DNA from: Bacteroidales bacterium UBA1189
Lineage (GTDB): Bacteria; Bacteroidota; Bacteroidia; Bacteroidales; Bacteroidaceae
DNA length: 54,580 nt
Reading direction: 5' to 3'
Assembly: GCA_002309805.1 (NCBI GenBank)
Contig: DBYJ01000017.1
Location: forward strand, 1-54,580
Made by a program: the position numbers and the translations under genes. Of this stretch, positions 42,198 through 51,700 are shown in pieces (the first letter of the stretch is position 1; every line of letters starts with the position of its first letter). The notes below the pieces were generated by a model. It saw nothing but the letters and a program-made list of their open reading frames with translations, did no database searches and had not been told where the DNA came from.

Positions 42198-44009
42198 TTA
42201 TAGTTTTTCCTTTAGGATTTCTGCCTTTTTCTGTCCGATGATTTCAGCTATTTCTCCGACTTCGGCTTCCTTGATTTTCCTTACACTTTTGAATTTCCGC
42301 AGCAGAGCTTCCTTGCTTTTGGGTCCGATGCCGGGAATGTCGTCGAGGGCAGAAGCCACCTGGTGCTTGCTGCGCTTGTCGCGATGGAAAGTGATGGCAA
42401 AGCGGTGTACTTCGTCCTGTATCTTCACCAAGAGTCTGAACAGGGAGCTGTCTTGTTTCAGTCCGATTTTTAGGGTAGGGAAGCCGTAGAGAAGTTCATT
42501 CGTGCGATGCTTGTCGTTTTTGGCTAAGCCTGCGATAGGGATGTTGAGGTGCAGCTCATCCTCGATGACTTCGCGGATAACCTCCATTTGTCCCTTTCCT
42601 CCGTCGGCAATGATTAAGTCGGGCAGTTCCTGTTTCTCTTCCAGCAGGCGGGTGTATCGCCGATGGACCACTTCTTTCATGGAGGCATAGTCGTCGGGGC
42701 CTACAACTGTGCGAATGTTGTATTTCCTGTATTCATCTTTGGCGGGCTTGCCGTTCCGGAAGACGATGCAGGCTGCCACAGCATCCGTGCCGGAGATGTT
42801 GGAATTGTCGAAGCACTCGATGTGCATGGGGATTTTCTCGAGCTTCAGATGCTCTTGAATCTCCTTCAGGATGCGGGTGTTTTTCTGCTCGGGATTGAGC
42901 TTTTCTGCCTGTTTCAGTTTGTCCAGCTTATATTGCTTGACGTTCATCAGCGACAGTTCCAGCAGCTTCTTCTTATCGCCGCGTTGGGGGATGGTGAAGA
43001 TCACTTCGCCCAAGTCAAGCTCTATGTCGAAGGGGATGATGATTTCTTTCGATTGGCTGTTGTAGCGTTCCCTCATCTCTGCGATTCCCAGACACAGCAG
43101 CTCTCCCTTGGTTTCGTTGATTTTTTTCTTGTATTCGAAGGTGAAAGCTTGGTTGATGACGCCGTTGGTGACGTGGAGGTAGTTGATGTAGGCATTTTTT
43201 TCTTCGGCTTCGATGGTGAAGACATCGACGTTGTGAATGGTGCTGCTGACAACCTCGCTCTTTTCGCGCAGTTTTTCCAGCGCGATGTATTTTTTCTTGA
43301 TGGCTTCAGCCTTCTCGAATTGCAGGCTTTCGCTCAGCTCTTTCATCTGCCGGAGCAGCACCTCCCTGACGTCACGCGAATTTCCTTTGAGTATTTCGCG
43401 GATTTCACTAATATCTCGAAGGTAGTCATCGTGAGTCTGCTTGCCGATGCAGGGAGCCAGACAGCGATGGATGTGATAATCCAGGCAGGGCTTGAAGGCG
43501 CCTTTCGCGATGCTCTCTTCATTCAAGGCAAGGCGGCACGTACGGATGGAGTAGTTTTCTTTGATGAAGCCGAGGATTTCGTACATCATGCCGATGTGGC
43601 TATAGGGGCCGAAATAGGTGCCGGCTTTGGGGATGATGGTACGGGTCTTGAATACTCTGGGGTAGGGCTCGTTGCTGATGCAGATGGAGGGGTAGGTTTT
43701 GTCGTCTTTCAGCAGGACGTTGTAGCGCGGCTTGTAGTTCTTGATAAGGTTGTTTTCAAGCAGCAGGGCATCGGCTTCTGTGTCCACCACGATGTAGCGG
43801 ATATCGGCAATCTGGTTGACGAGCACGCGAGTCTTTCCCGTTTGTTCCTTATTAAAATAGGAGTTCACGCGGCGTTTGAGCGCCTTTGCCTTTCCGACGT
43901 AGATGATGGTGCCGTTCTTGTCGAGGTATTGATAGCAGCCCGGGCTCTCAGGGAGATTCTCTACAATCCCTCTGAGGTAATCGTTGCTTTTCAATACACT
44001 TTCAAACAT
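42198..44009 (-). CDS. uvrC: Excinuclease ABC subunit C
   Basis: 603 residues. GIY-YIG nuclease at the N-terminus (GCYQYLDKNGTIIYVGKAK, about 24-42), which makes the 3' incision; a Cys-rich stretch (CLDYHIHRCLAPCIG, about 170-184); a UVR motif (LRQMKELSESLQFEKAEAIKKK, cited in part LQFEKAEAIKKK, about 220); the RNase H-like 5' nuclease (ECFDNSNISGTDAVAA, IIADGGKGQ); and a C-terminal helix-hairpin-helix (IPGIGPKSKEALLRKF). Full length for the family. It starts 51 bases from the end of mnmG, a gap that contains the parS-like site. Confidence 0.96.
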   Translation of the reverse strand: MFESVLKSNDYLRGIVENLPESPGCYQYLDKNGTIIYVGKAKALKRRVNSYFNKEQTGKTRVLVNQIADIRYIVVDTEADALLLENNLIKNYKPRYNVLLKDDKTYPSICISNEPYPRVFKTRTIIPKAGTYFGPYSHIGMMYEILGFIKENYSIRTCRLALNEESIAKGAFKPCLDYHIHRCLAPCIGKQTHDDYLRDISEIREILKGNSRDVREVLLRQMKELSESLQFEKAEAIKKKYIALEKLREKSEVVSSTIHNVDVFTIEAEEKNAYINYLHVTNGVINQAFTFEYKKKINETKGELLCLGIAEMRERYNSQSKEIIIPFDIELDLGEVIFTIPQRGDKKKLLELSLMNVKQYKLDKLKQAEKLNPEQKNTRILKEIQEHLKLEKIPMHIECFDNSNISGTDAVAACIVFRNGKPAKDEYRKYNIRTVVGPDDYASMKEVVHRRYTRLLEEKQELPDLIIADGGKGQMEVIREVIEDELHLNIPIAGLAKNDKHRTNELLYGFPTLKIGLKQDSSLFRLLVKIQDEVHRFAITFHRDKRSKHQVASALDDIPGIGPKSKEALLRKFKSVRKIKEAEVGEIAEIIGQKKAEILKEKL

Positions 44010-44033
44010 CTTTTATGGGGCTAAAGGGCGGAA

Positions 44034-44049
44034 TGTTTCACGTGGAACA
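44034..44049. promoter_or_regulatory. parS: parS-like ParB binding site
   Basis: TGTTTCACGTGGAACA, one base from the perfect palindrome TGTTTCACGTGAAACA and a full match to the accepted variant TGTTYCACGTGRAACA. It lies in the 51-base gap between mnmG and uvrC and about 27 kb from the oriC candidate, within the usual distance for parS sites. ParB would load and spread here to help segregation. No parA/parB genes are in the window. Confidence 0.85.
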
Positions 44050-44060
44050 ATGGGTGTTTT

Positions 44061-45944
44061 TCATCTTCCCATCAGCACAAGCAGCACGTTGATGTCGCTG
44101 GGAGAAACGCCTGGAATGCGCTGTGCCTGGGCAAGCGTCTCAGGGTCTATCTTTGCCAGTTTCTGCCGCGCTTCGGTGGAGAGGGAGGAGAGGCTGGCGT
44201 AGTCGAAGTGGCCTCGGATTTTGATGTTCTCCAGACGTTGCATCTTCTCGGCAATGATGCGCTCACGTTCAATATAGCCGCTGTACTTGATTTGGATTTC
44301 GGCAGCCTCGATGACCTCTTCCTTCCGCTCGTTGATGCTGTCCAGCGTGCGGGCAAGCTCGGGGATGTGGGGGGCGAGGTTTTCTAACGTGAGCTGGGGG
44401 CGTCCGACAAGTTCCAGCAGTTTGCAGCCACGTTGGAGTGGGGTGGTGCCCAGTTGCTCAAGGGCGTTGTTGATGAGCGCGGGCTTGATGGAGTAGTTGC
44501 CGGCAAAGTCGAGGATACGGGCTATCTGCTCGCGCTTTTGGCAATAGATGTCGTAGCGCTCTCTCTGAGCCAGCCCCAGCTGATAGGCTTTCTCCGTGAG
44601 GCGGGCATCGGCATTATCCTGACGGAGCAGGATGCGGTATTCCGCGCGTGAGGTGAACATGCGGTAGGGCTCATCGACTCCCTTGGTGACAAGGTCGTCT
44701 ATCAGCACGCCGATGTAGGCCTCGTCCCTGCGCAGGGTGAAGGGCTCGCCTCCATGACAGTTGATGTGGGCGTTGATGCCTGCGATGAGTCCCTGTCCTG
44801 CGGCTTCCTCGTAGCCTGTGGTGCCGTTGACTTGTCCGGCAAGGAAGAAATTGTGGATGACTTTCGACTCTAGCGTGTGGCGCAGCTGAGTGGGATCGAA
44901 GAAGTCGTATTCGATGGCATAGCCTGGGCGGTAGATGACGATATTCCTCAGGGCGGGAATCTGCTTCAGCGCCTCCACTTGGATGTCCATCGGAAGTGAG
45001 GAGGAGAAGCCGTTCAGGTAAAGCTCGTTGGTTGTCTCGCCCTCAGGCTCCAGGAAGAGCTGGTGCTGCTCCTTTTCAGGGAAGGTGACAATCTTCGTCT
45101 CGATGCTGGGGCAGTAGCGGGGGCCGATACTCTGGATCTGTCCGTTGTAGAGGGGAGATTCCGGCAGCCCCCGACGGAGGATGTCGTGGCATTGCTCGTT
45201 GGTGTAGCAGGTCCAGCAGCTGAGCTGACGGAGTGGGCGAGGGGAGCTGAGGAAGGAGAAGGTGTGGAAGTCCATGTCGCCTTCCTGAATGTCCATCTGG
45301 CTGAAGTCAACGCTTCGCTTATCTATACGAACTGGGGTGCCCGTCTTCATTCTTGCTGTAGCAATCCCATGCCTCGTGATGGATTCAGTCAGCTGATAGG
45401 CAGCGGGTTCAGCCACTCTTCCTCCTGGTATCTTTACTGGGCCGAAGTGGAGCAGCCCGTTGAGGAAAGTACCTGCGGTAAGGATGACAGCCTCAGCCTG
45501 GATGGTTACCCCAAGCTGCGTCTTGACGCCTGTCACCCTGCGGCTCTCTCCTTCTTCGCATACGAGAAGTTCGGTTACCGTATCCTGCCAGATATTCAGG
45601 TTGTCGATGCCGTCGAGGACTTCGCGCCAGGCCCAGATGTACTTTCCTCTGTCGCATTGGGCTCTCGGGCTCCACATGGCGGGGCCTTTGGAGCGGTTGA
45701 GCATGCGGAATTGTATGGCTGTACGGTCTGTGACGATACCCATGTATCCGCCCATAGCATCCACCTCCCTGACGATTTGTCCCTTGGCGATGCCACCCAC
45801 AGCAGGATTGCAGCTCATTTGCCCGATTTTGTTCATGTCCATAGTAATCAGGCAAGTGCGCGACCCCAGCCTTGCTGCAGCCACAGCAGCTTCGCAGCCT
45901 GCATGGCCTGCTCCAATAACAACAACGTCGTAGGTGAAAGTCAT
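44061..45944 (-). CDS. mnmG: tRNA uridine-5-carboxymethylaminomethyl modification enzyme MnmG
   Basis: I set the start at ATG 45944 (MTFTYDVVVIGAGHAG), giving 627 residues, close to E. coli MnmG (629). The open frame runs on to 45977 but that codon overlaps the -7 box. FAD binding GAGHAGCEAA (about 10-19), NPAVGGIAKG, the CPSIETKIVTFPEK signature and GQVNGTTGYEEAAGQG (signature 2) are present, and the helical C-terminus (EARQKLAKIDPETLAQAQRIPGVSP, in part IPGVSPSDINVL) binds MnmE. With MnmE it modifies wobble U34. It leads the run to deoC. Confidence 0.96.
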   Translation of the reverse strand: MTFTYDVVVIGAGHAGCEAAVAAARLGSRTCLITMDMNKIGQMSCNPAVGGIAKGQIVREVDAMGGYMGIVTDRTAIQFRMLNRSKGPAMWSPRAQCDRGKYIWAWREVLDGIDNLNIWQDTVTELLVCEEGESRRVTGVKTQLGVTIQAEAVILTAGTFLNGLLHFGPVKIPGGRVAEPAAYQLTESITRHGIATARMKTGTPVRIDKRSVDFSQMDIQEGDMDFHTFSFLSSPRPLRQLSCWTCYTNEQCHDILRRGLPESPLYNGQIQSIGPRYCPSIETKIVTFPEKEQHQLFLEPEGETTNELYLNGFSSSLPMDIQVEALKQIPALRNIVIYRPGYAIEYDFFDPTQLRHTLESKVIHNFFLAGQVNGTTGYEEAAGQGLIAGINAHINCHGGEPFTLRRDEAYIGVLIDDLVTKGVDEPYRMFTSRAEYRILLRQDNADARLTEKAYQLGLAQRERYDIYCQKREQIARILDFAGNYSIKPALINNALEQLGTTPLQRGCKLLELVGRPQLTLENLAPHIPELARTLDSINERKEEVIEAAEIQIKYSGYIERERIIAEKMQRLENIKIRGHFDYASLSSLSTEARQKLAKIDPETLAQAQRIPGVSPSDINVLLVLMGR

Positions 45945-45974
45945 AGTTTCCAACACAATCTCCAAATCAGCCGC

Positions 45975-46006
45975 CAAAGTTACGAAAAGCCCCCCGAATG
46001 CCCAAA
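45975..46006 (-). promoter_or_regulatory. Promoter of mnmG
   Basis: On the minus strand TTTG (46006-46003), 20 bases, TAACTTTG (45982-45975). Perfect match. The expected start near 45968 leaves a leader of about 24 bases to ATG 45944. Confidence 0.75.
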
Positions 46007-46106
46007 TTTTTCATTCATTTTTGCACTCAATTAAAAGATGTGACGCTTTTCTCCAATCTCCTTTTGGTATAAAAGTTGTTATCGTCAACTTTTTCCGCAT
46101 TATTAT

Positions 46107-46137
46107 TTTGAGGATAGAATGATAACCTCTACATTTG
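46107..46137 (+). promoter_or_regulatory. Promoter of the 220-residue exported protein gene
   Basis: TTTG (46107-46110), 19 bases, TACATTTG (46130-46137). Perfect match to both boxes. The leader is about 28 bases. Confidence 0.75.
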
Positions 46138-46171
46138 CATAGAAAATCAAACCAAAAGATTAAAAGGTAAT

Positions 46172-46834
46172 ATGAAAAAGACAGTTACTTTCATCTTGTC
46201 AATAGTTTTTTCGATGGCTCTTTTTGCTCAGAATAGCATTACGCAAGATGTCCTTTACCTTCATGATGGGACTATTGTGCGTGGGGTTATCACGGATTCT
46301 GTTCCCAATCGCTACGTTTCTATCCTGACTCCCGACGGGGTGAATGCCACATATCCGATGGACTTGATTGACAGATTGGAATCGGAGGAGATTGCCTACA
46401 ATTCAGGATATATTACGAAGCAAAAGGGGCACTACTATCAGAACAATACGGAATTAAAGGACAGGAAACAACTGAAGTCCGTGCTTTCCACAAACCCGAA
46501 GTCGAAGCGGCTGTCAACTATTGCTGAAGACATCAATGTTCCTGCAATGATACTTGGATATGTTGGAGGCGGGATGATGGGCTATCCCTTGGGCCAAGCC
46601 TTCGCCAACGCCTTAGGAGCAGGCGTGGATGTAAACTGGAATATCCTGTTTATCGGCGCAGGAGTTGGAGCCGCTGGCATGGGTATCAGCTTTATAGCAG
46701 ACAGATATGTTAGGAAGGCTGTGGAGGCCTATAACGCCTGTCCTCCCCTGGATAAAAACACGGCATCCTCTGACGTCGTGATGCACATCGGTTTTACGGG
46801 TAATGGAGGCATTGGGCTTACGATAAACTTCTGA
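46172..46834 (+). CDS. Exported or membrane protein of unknown function
   Basis: 220 residues. A signal peptide ends near ALFAQ (about 20). A short beta segment (VLYLHDGTIVRGVITDSVPNRYVSIL, in part YLHDGTIVRGVI, about 28-55) resembles small beta domains seen in other Bacteroidales exported proteins. Two glycine-rich hydrophobic stretches (about 125-148 and 154-174) could be membrane helices or a glycine-zipper unit. No catalytic motif is seen and the family is unknown to me. It has a perfect promoter and is followed by a 21-bp array, and its downstream neighbour is convergent. Confidence 0.7.
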   Translation: MKKTVTFILSIVFSMALFAQNSITQDVLYLHDGTIVRGVITDSVPNRYVSILTPDGVNATYPMDLIDRLESEEIAYNSGYITKQKGHYYQNNTELKDRKQLKSVLSTNPKSKRLSTIAEDINVPAMILGYVGGGMMGYPLGQAFANALGAGVDVNWNILFIGAGVGAAGMGISFIADRYVRKAVEAYNACPPLDKNTASSDVVMHIGFTGNGGIGLTINF

Positions 46835-46859
46835 TTTCACAACATCAATCGTTCTTTAT

Positions 46860-46950
46860 AAACACGGCCCCTGTTTATATAAACACGCCCCCTGTTTATA
46901 GACAGAGCAGGCGAATATCCGGACAGAATAGGGGAATAATCCGGCAAAGA
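46860..46950. repeat. 21-bp array in a convergent gap
   Basis: AAACACG starts at 46860 and 46881 and GACAGA at 46901 and 46922, so four units keep the 21-base spacing; a fifth related unit (CCGGCAAAGA at 46941) is off by one. The first two units form CCCCTGTTTATA-type repeats, the next ones carry AGAGCAGG and AGAATAGG, the reverse complement of the CCTGCTCT core of other arrays. It lies between the stop codons of two convergent genes. Confidence 0.75.
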
Positions 46951-46973
46951 GAGAAAATAATTTGTAGTGGGGA

Positions 46974-48551
46974 TTATTCCACAAACAGGGCGGAGGAGGG
47001 GAGGGGCGTTTCGCTGAAGTCGGGGTCTTCCCATGTGAGCTTGAACTCTTTGTTACCAATTTTCTGGAAATACTTGACTTCGAGGCGGTGGAAGCCGGAG
47101 CCGAGGGTGGCATAGGACTCAATCCACGAGGTGCCGTGAACACCATCGTTGTCGAGAATCAGCTTGCCGTCGAGCCACACCTTCGTGCCGTCGTCGGAGG
47201 AGCACATGATGTGGTAGCGCCCTGCTTTCTCTACCTTCAGGAGGGCTTTGTACTGGAAGCCGAAATATTCGGCTTTCTTCGCGCTGTCGAACTGGAAGTT
47301 GGGCAGAATGCCGCGCCCTACGACGGGGAGATTGTCAAGCTCGTCGACACTCCTAACCTCGCCCTCGTGATAGGTGTAGCGCACGCCGTTCCGACGGGAT
47401 GAGAGATTGCTGAGGGCTGGGAATTGTCCCTTATCCAACTCTTCCTCGGGCTCTGCGAGGGGTGTGCCCTTGAAGTCGGGACGGATGGGGGATTGGCTGA
47501 CGCCGTTGTCGGGTGTGAAGTCGATGCCCAGCACGTCGGCGATGCTGGCAGCAAACTGCTGCGTATAGAAGGGGCCGTTGTCGGAGGTCTCGCCCAGCGG
47601 TTCCACGCCCTTGCCGAAGGCCATGAACCAAGTATTCTCGGAGCCTCTGGTGCCTGATCCGTGATCGGAGAACCCCCGTCGGTTGCCGCGCCCGTGATCT
47701 ACGGTAACGAGGTAGGTGGTGCGCCCGCGGTAGAAGGGGTCGCTCTCGCAGGTTTCGACGATGCGACGGATGTAGTTATCGGTAGCATGGGTGGACTTGA
47801 GGTAGTCGTCATAGCGGTTGTCATGCCCCCATTCGTCGGTATCGCCGAAGGAAACCCACATCACTTTGGGATGATCGGTCTTCAGCGTCTCTAGGGCATA
47901 GGCGTAGGTGAAGGGGTCGAAGCGCTCAGAGCCCCAGTAGTGAGGCATGCCTTCCTGCATCTCGTCGATGAGGCGGAGGACGGCGTTGGGCTTGCGGGCC
48001 ACGTTAGGCTCGTAGGCGGCGCTGGCAGGGATGCCTGCGCTATCGTTGCTGACGGCATAGCGGATGGACTCCCACGAGCCGTAGATCATGACGCTGCCGG
48101 CATAGCGCGGATCGGCATTGGCAGCCTGAAGGACGTTGGAGTTGGGGTTGGCAACGGGGTCGTTGGAGTCGATGCGCTCGTCGTCGGCATAGCCGCAGAA
48201 CATCTCGCTATAGCCTGGATAGGAGAAATTCTTGCTGTTAGCCACCTGCATCTGGCTGTGCTTGTGGCGGTTGCCGATGAGATAGCCGTTCTTGACGATA
48301 TAATCCCACGTGAAGGGCATGAGGGCGCTGCGCCGTTCCTCGGGAGTGTTGCGCCAGAAGGCCTCCTTCAAGGCTGCTGTGTCCTTCACGAAGCTGGTAT
48401 TGTTGATGAGGGCCGAGTCGGCGCCCTCAAACACTTCCTGCCAGCGCAGTCCGTCGAAGGTGATAATCACTAAGCGGGGGTCGTTGTCCCTCGTGCAACT
48501 TGCCAGCACAACGGTGCTGATAACCAAAAGAGCGAGAATGTGTTTTTTCAT
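46974..48551 (-). CDS. Alkaline-phosphatase-superfamily lipoprotein with C-terminal PA14 domain
   Basis: 525 residues. Lipobox VVLASC (Cys about 19). The first 350 residues are of the alkaline phosphatase/sulfatase fold: metal site VIITFDGLRW (about 28-37), probable nucleophile in FSYPGYSEMFCG (about 109-120), metal ligands in FGDTDEWGHDNR (about 235-246) and TVDHGRG (about 283-289). A PA14-like domain (about 415-520, YFGFQYKALLKVEKAGRYHIM in part, DDGTKVWLDGKLILDN) probably binds carbohydrate. The substrate cannot be told: phosphodiester, phosphate or sulfate ester are all possible. The pairing of a hydrolase with a sugar-binding domain suggests work on glycans outside the cell. Its divergent neighbour is another large phosphoesterase. 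Confidence 0.82.
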   Translation of the reverse strand: MKKHILALLVISTVVLASCTRDNDPRLVIITFDGLRWQEVFEGADSALINNTSFVKDTAALKEAFWRNTPEERRSALMPFTWDYIVKNGYLIGNRHKHSQMQVANSKNFSYPGYSEMFCGYADDERIDSNDPVANPNSNVLQAANADPRYAGSVMIYGSWESIRYAVSNDSAGIPASAAYEPNVARKPNAVLRLIDEMQEGMPHYWGSERFDPFTYAYALETLKTDHPKVMWVSFGDTDEWGHDNRYDDYLKSTHATDNYIRRIVETCESDPFYRGRTTYLVTVDHGRGNRRGFSDHGSGTRGSENTWFMAFGKGVEPLGETSDNGPFYTQQFAASIADVLGIDFTPDNGVSQSPIRPDFKGTPLAEPEEELDKGQFPALSNLSSRRNGVRYTYHEGEVRSVDELDNLPVVGRGILPNFQFDSAKKAEYFGFQYKALLKVEKAGRYHIMCSSDDGTKVWLDGKLILDNDGVHGTSWIESYATLGSGFHRLEVKYFQKIGNKEFKLTWEDPDFSETPLPSSALFVE

Positions 48552-48559
48552 AATGGACG

Positions 48560-48594
48560 CAAAGATACGCTATCCGTTTCTCAACGAAAACAAA
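48560..48594 (-). promoter_or_regulatory. Promoter of the phosphatase-PA14 gene
   Basis: On the minus strand TTTG (48594-48591), 23 bases, TATCTTTG (48567-48560). Full boxes, spacer slightly long. The -7 box is 8 bases from the start codon, so the leader is nearly absent. Confidence 0.55.
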
Positions 48595-48640
48595 AACATG
48601 TTAAAAAGTTTAAAATATCCCAACGGGCGCAAAAAAGCGC

Positions 48641-48648
48641 TATATTTG
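48641..48648 (+). promoter_or_regulatory. -7 element of the large phosphoesterase gene
   Basis: TATATTTG fits TAnnTTTG, 60 bases before ATG 48709. The -33 region has only GTTT (48608-48611). The box lies upstream of the in-frame codon at 48673. Confidence 0.5.
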
Positions 48649-48708
48649 CAAAAAATTGAATGAAAAGCATATTTGTTTAACCTGACGATAACTTTAGAAT
48701 TACGAATC

Positions 48709-51700
48709 ATGAAAAGAAAACTGTGTTTCTGCCTTGCGTTCCTGGCGCTGCTGGGGAGCGTTGTGATGGCGCAGGAGAATGAGCCGCTGACGTTCGGCGT
48801 CATCTCCGACATCCATTTTGGGAATAGTGTGGGCGAAGGCCCGATGGTAAAAGTGCCTCAGGCGCTGAAAAATCTGACCTCGCAAGGAAGTCTGGATGTA
48901 TTGGCTGTGGTGGGCGACTTGGCCAACAGCGGCTCCGCTTCAGAGTACGAGCAGCTGGTGGGCGTCTTTCAGGACAAGGCGAACTTCACGAATCCTGTGA
49001 GCTCGTTCCTCTTCATGATGGGCAACCACGACAACTTCAGCAGCGACGGCAAGTCGAACTATCAGCAGGGGCTCAAGGCCTTCAACAACGGCGAACCCTA
49101 TCCCTACCATATCTACACGGTCATCAAGGGCTATCCCTTCATCACCCTCAGCGAGTTCAGCGGCGACAGCAACGACACGGGCGACCCCTCTGCCGGCAGT
49201 GCTGCCTACCCGACGGACAACGTGGCGCTGCTGGAGTCGTATCTGGAGCGTGCCAGCAAGGAGTGTCCTGGCAAACCCATCTTCGTCTTCACCCATGTGC
49301 CGCCCCGTTGGACGGTCTATGGCTCGTGGCCCGAGGTAGAGACCGGCGGAGCGTGGGGCATGCAGGTGCTGAATCCTGTGCTCAACAAATATCCTCAGGC
49401 AGTAGTGTTTGCAGGACATAGCCACTATCCTCTGGGCGATCCGCGCAGCATCCATCAGGGCGCCAACCCGAATTCTCCGCGCCAGAACTACTACACCGTC
49501 ATCAATACCGCCAGCACCACCTACTCGGAAATCAATCCTGGAGCCGTCAATGCCGGCATCCATCCGACGGGTTACGATTATGTCACGGAGGGTATGATTC
49601 TGACGGAGTTGTCCAATGGCGACATTGAAATCCGCCGTTACGACACCTATCGCAATCTGGAAATCGGTGCCGAAAGCCGCTGGGTGCTGAAGGCTCCCTT
49701 CGACGGCAGCATGTTCCAGTATGCCGACAAGCGCGATGCCGACGACAACCCCGACGGCCGTCCCCTCCGCAGCGGAGGAAATGCTCCCGCCTTTACGAAA
49801 AGCGCGAAGCTCACCGTTGAGGAATCGCCCTTCAGTGCCGAACTCGTCATTCCTCAGGCTACGGACGACGAGTGCGTCTTCCGCTATCGTGTCCGCGTCA
49901 GCAGGGGCGGGCTGGTGGTTATGGAGAGATTCCTCTTCTCCCAGTTCTACCTGAATACCGACAAGCCCCAGACGCTGAAGCTCTCCCTCAAACCCCTCGA
50001 GGACAAGACGAAATACACCGTTGAGGTGGTGGCAATGGACTCCTACGATAATATGTCGGTGCCCCTTACCGCTACCTTCACCACGCCGTCTGGCTCAGGA
50101 ATAAGTGATGCGGCGCCTGATGCCCATTGGACCTTCTCCGACCCCAACGACTTGCTGAAGGTGGAGAAAGGCGACTTCCTCCTGCAGCCCATCAGCGTGG
50201 GGAATAAGTCTGTGAAGGTGGTGAACAGCCTTGACGAGGTGGGCATCACATCCACCAAGGACGAGGTTGGCGAGGACGGCGCAGTCTTCATCCCCAAGGA
50301 AGCAGGCTTCAAGCTGGTGCGCCCTGACGGCAGCCAGACGACGAAGGACTACACCATTATGCTCTACATGAAGGTGGAGGACGCCTATCCCTATAACGCC
50401 TTGTTCCAGACCAATTCGGGCAACACCAACGACGGCGACCTCTTCATCAGCAAACATCAGGTGGGCATCAACGTCAACGGCTTGGGCTATCACGGTGAAA
50501 TCGAGGATGATACGTGGCATCGTTTCTTCATCCTCAACCGCGACGGGGACTTCTGCGTCTATGTCGACGGCCACCTTGTCAGCCATACCTCCAGCCAGGG
50601 CTGTTGGGAAATCGACCCCTGGGGCTGCTACCTCTTCTGCGACGAAGACGGCGAGATGACTGACACCTATCTGTCCGAAGTCGCCTTTTGGGAATATGGT
50701 ATTACAACTGCGCAGGTCGAGGATCTTTCAGGGATAGAGCCTGAGGATCCCAATGTCCCCTTCCTGACTTTGGCGACTAATTCCGTTAAGATTGTCGATA
50801 ACCTCGACTTCACCGTCACCGTCAGTACGAATGTCCCCTTCACCTTCACCCTGCCGGATTGGATAGAAGCCATCGACACGGTCCCCTTTGCGGGTGAAAG
50901 GGCCTACGCCTTCCGTGCCAAGCCCATGGCCAAGCCCGGCAAGCGTACGGGTTACATCATCATCGAGGCCGTGGGCGTTGATCCTTCCGAGGGTTTAGAG
51001 CCCTGCGAGGTGGAGGTTGAGCAGACCTACGTCGGCGACGAAGTGCCCGAACCCATAGGCCGCTGGACGTTCAACGACCCTTTTGACCTCATGCACGGCG
51101 TAGGCCAGTCGGCCATCTGTGCCGCCTTCAAAGGCGAGCTCGGCCCTGAAACTACCGACGACCCCGCCAGTGCAGGCATAGTACCCATTGCAGGCCCCAC
51201 CGAGGAGAACGGCGCCATCCGCGTCCCTGCCGATGCCTACCTCTGGCTCTCGGCTAACACCGATGCTGAAGTCCTCTCCAGCTTCTCGTTGATGTTCGAT
51301 ATCCGTCCTGCCGACACCAATGGCTATAAATCCATCTTTCAGAACGATATCACCAACAGCGCCGATGCCGGCCTCTTCTTCAAGAACAGTCAGATAGGCC
51401 GTGGCAGCGCGTCAAATAGCCTCGGCTACGTCGGCGAATTCAGTTCTGAGCGCTGGTATCGCCTCCTCTTTGTGGTGCAGAACAGCATCGCCCGTCTCTA
51501 TGTCGATGGCGAGAAAATCCGTGAGAGCCCCGACCCCCACGACTACTGGGACCTGCTGGGCGACGCCCTGCTGTTTGCCGACAACGATGGTGAGGAGGGC
51601 ACCGTCGAGTTAGCCGAGTTGCGCCTCTGGGACTTCCCCCTCAGCGACACTTATGCCCAGAAGCTCGGCGATGTCTATAGCGATGTCGAGGAACTCTTTG

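Noticed and set aside
42663..44024. 453-residue open frame antisense to uvrC
   Set aside because: Shadow of uvrC; the translation is a string of hydrophobic and acidic residues without motifs.
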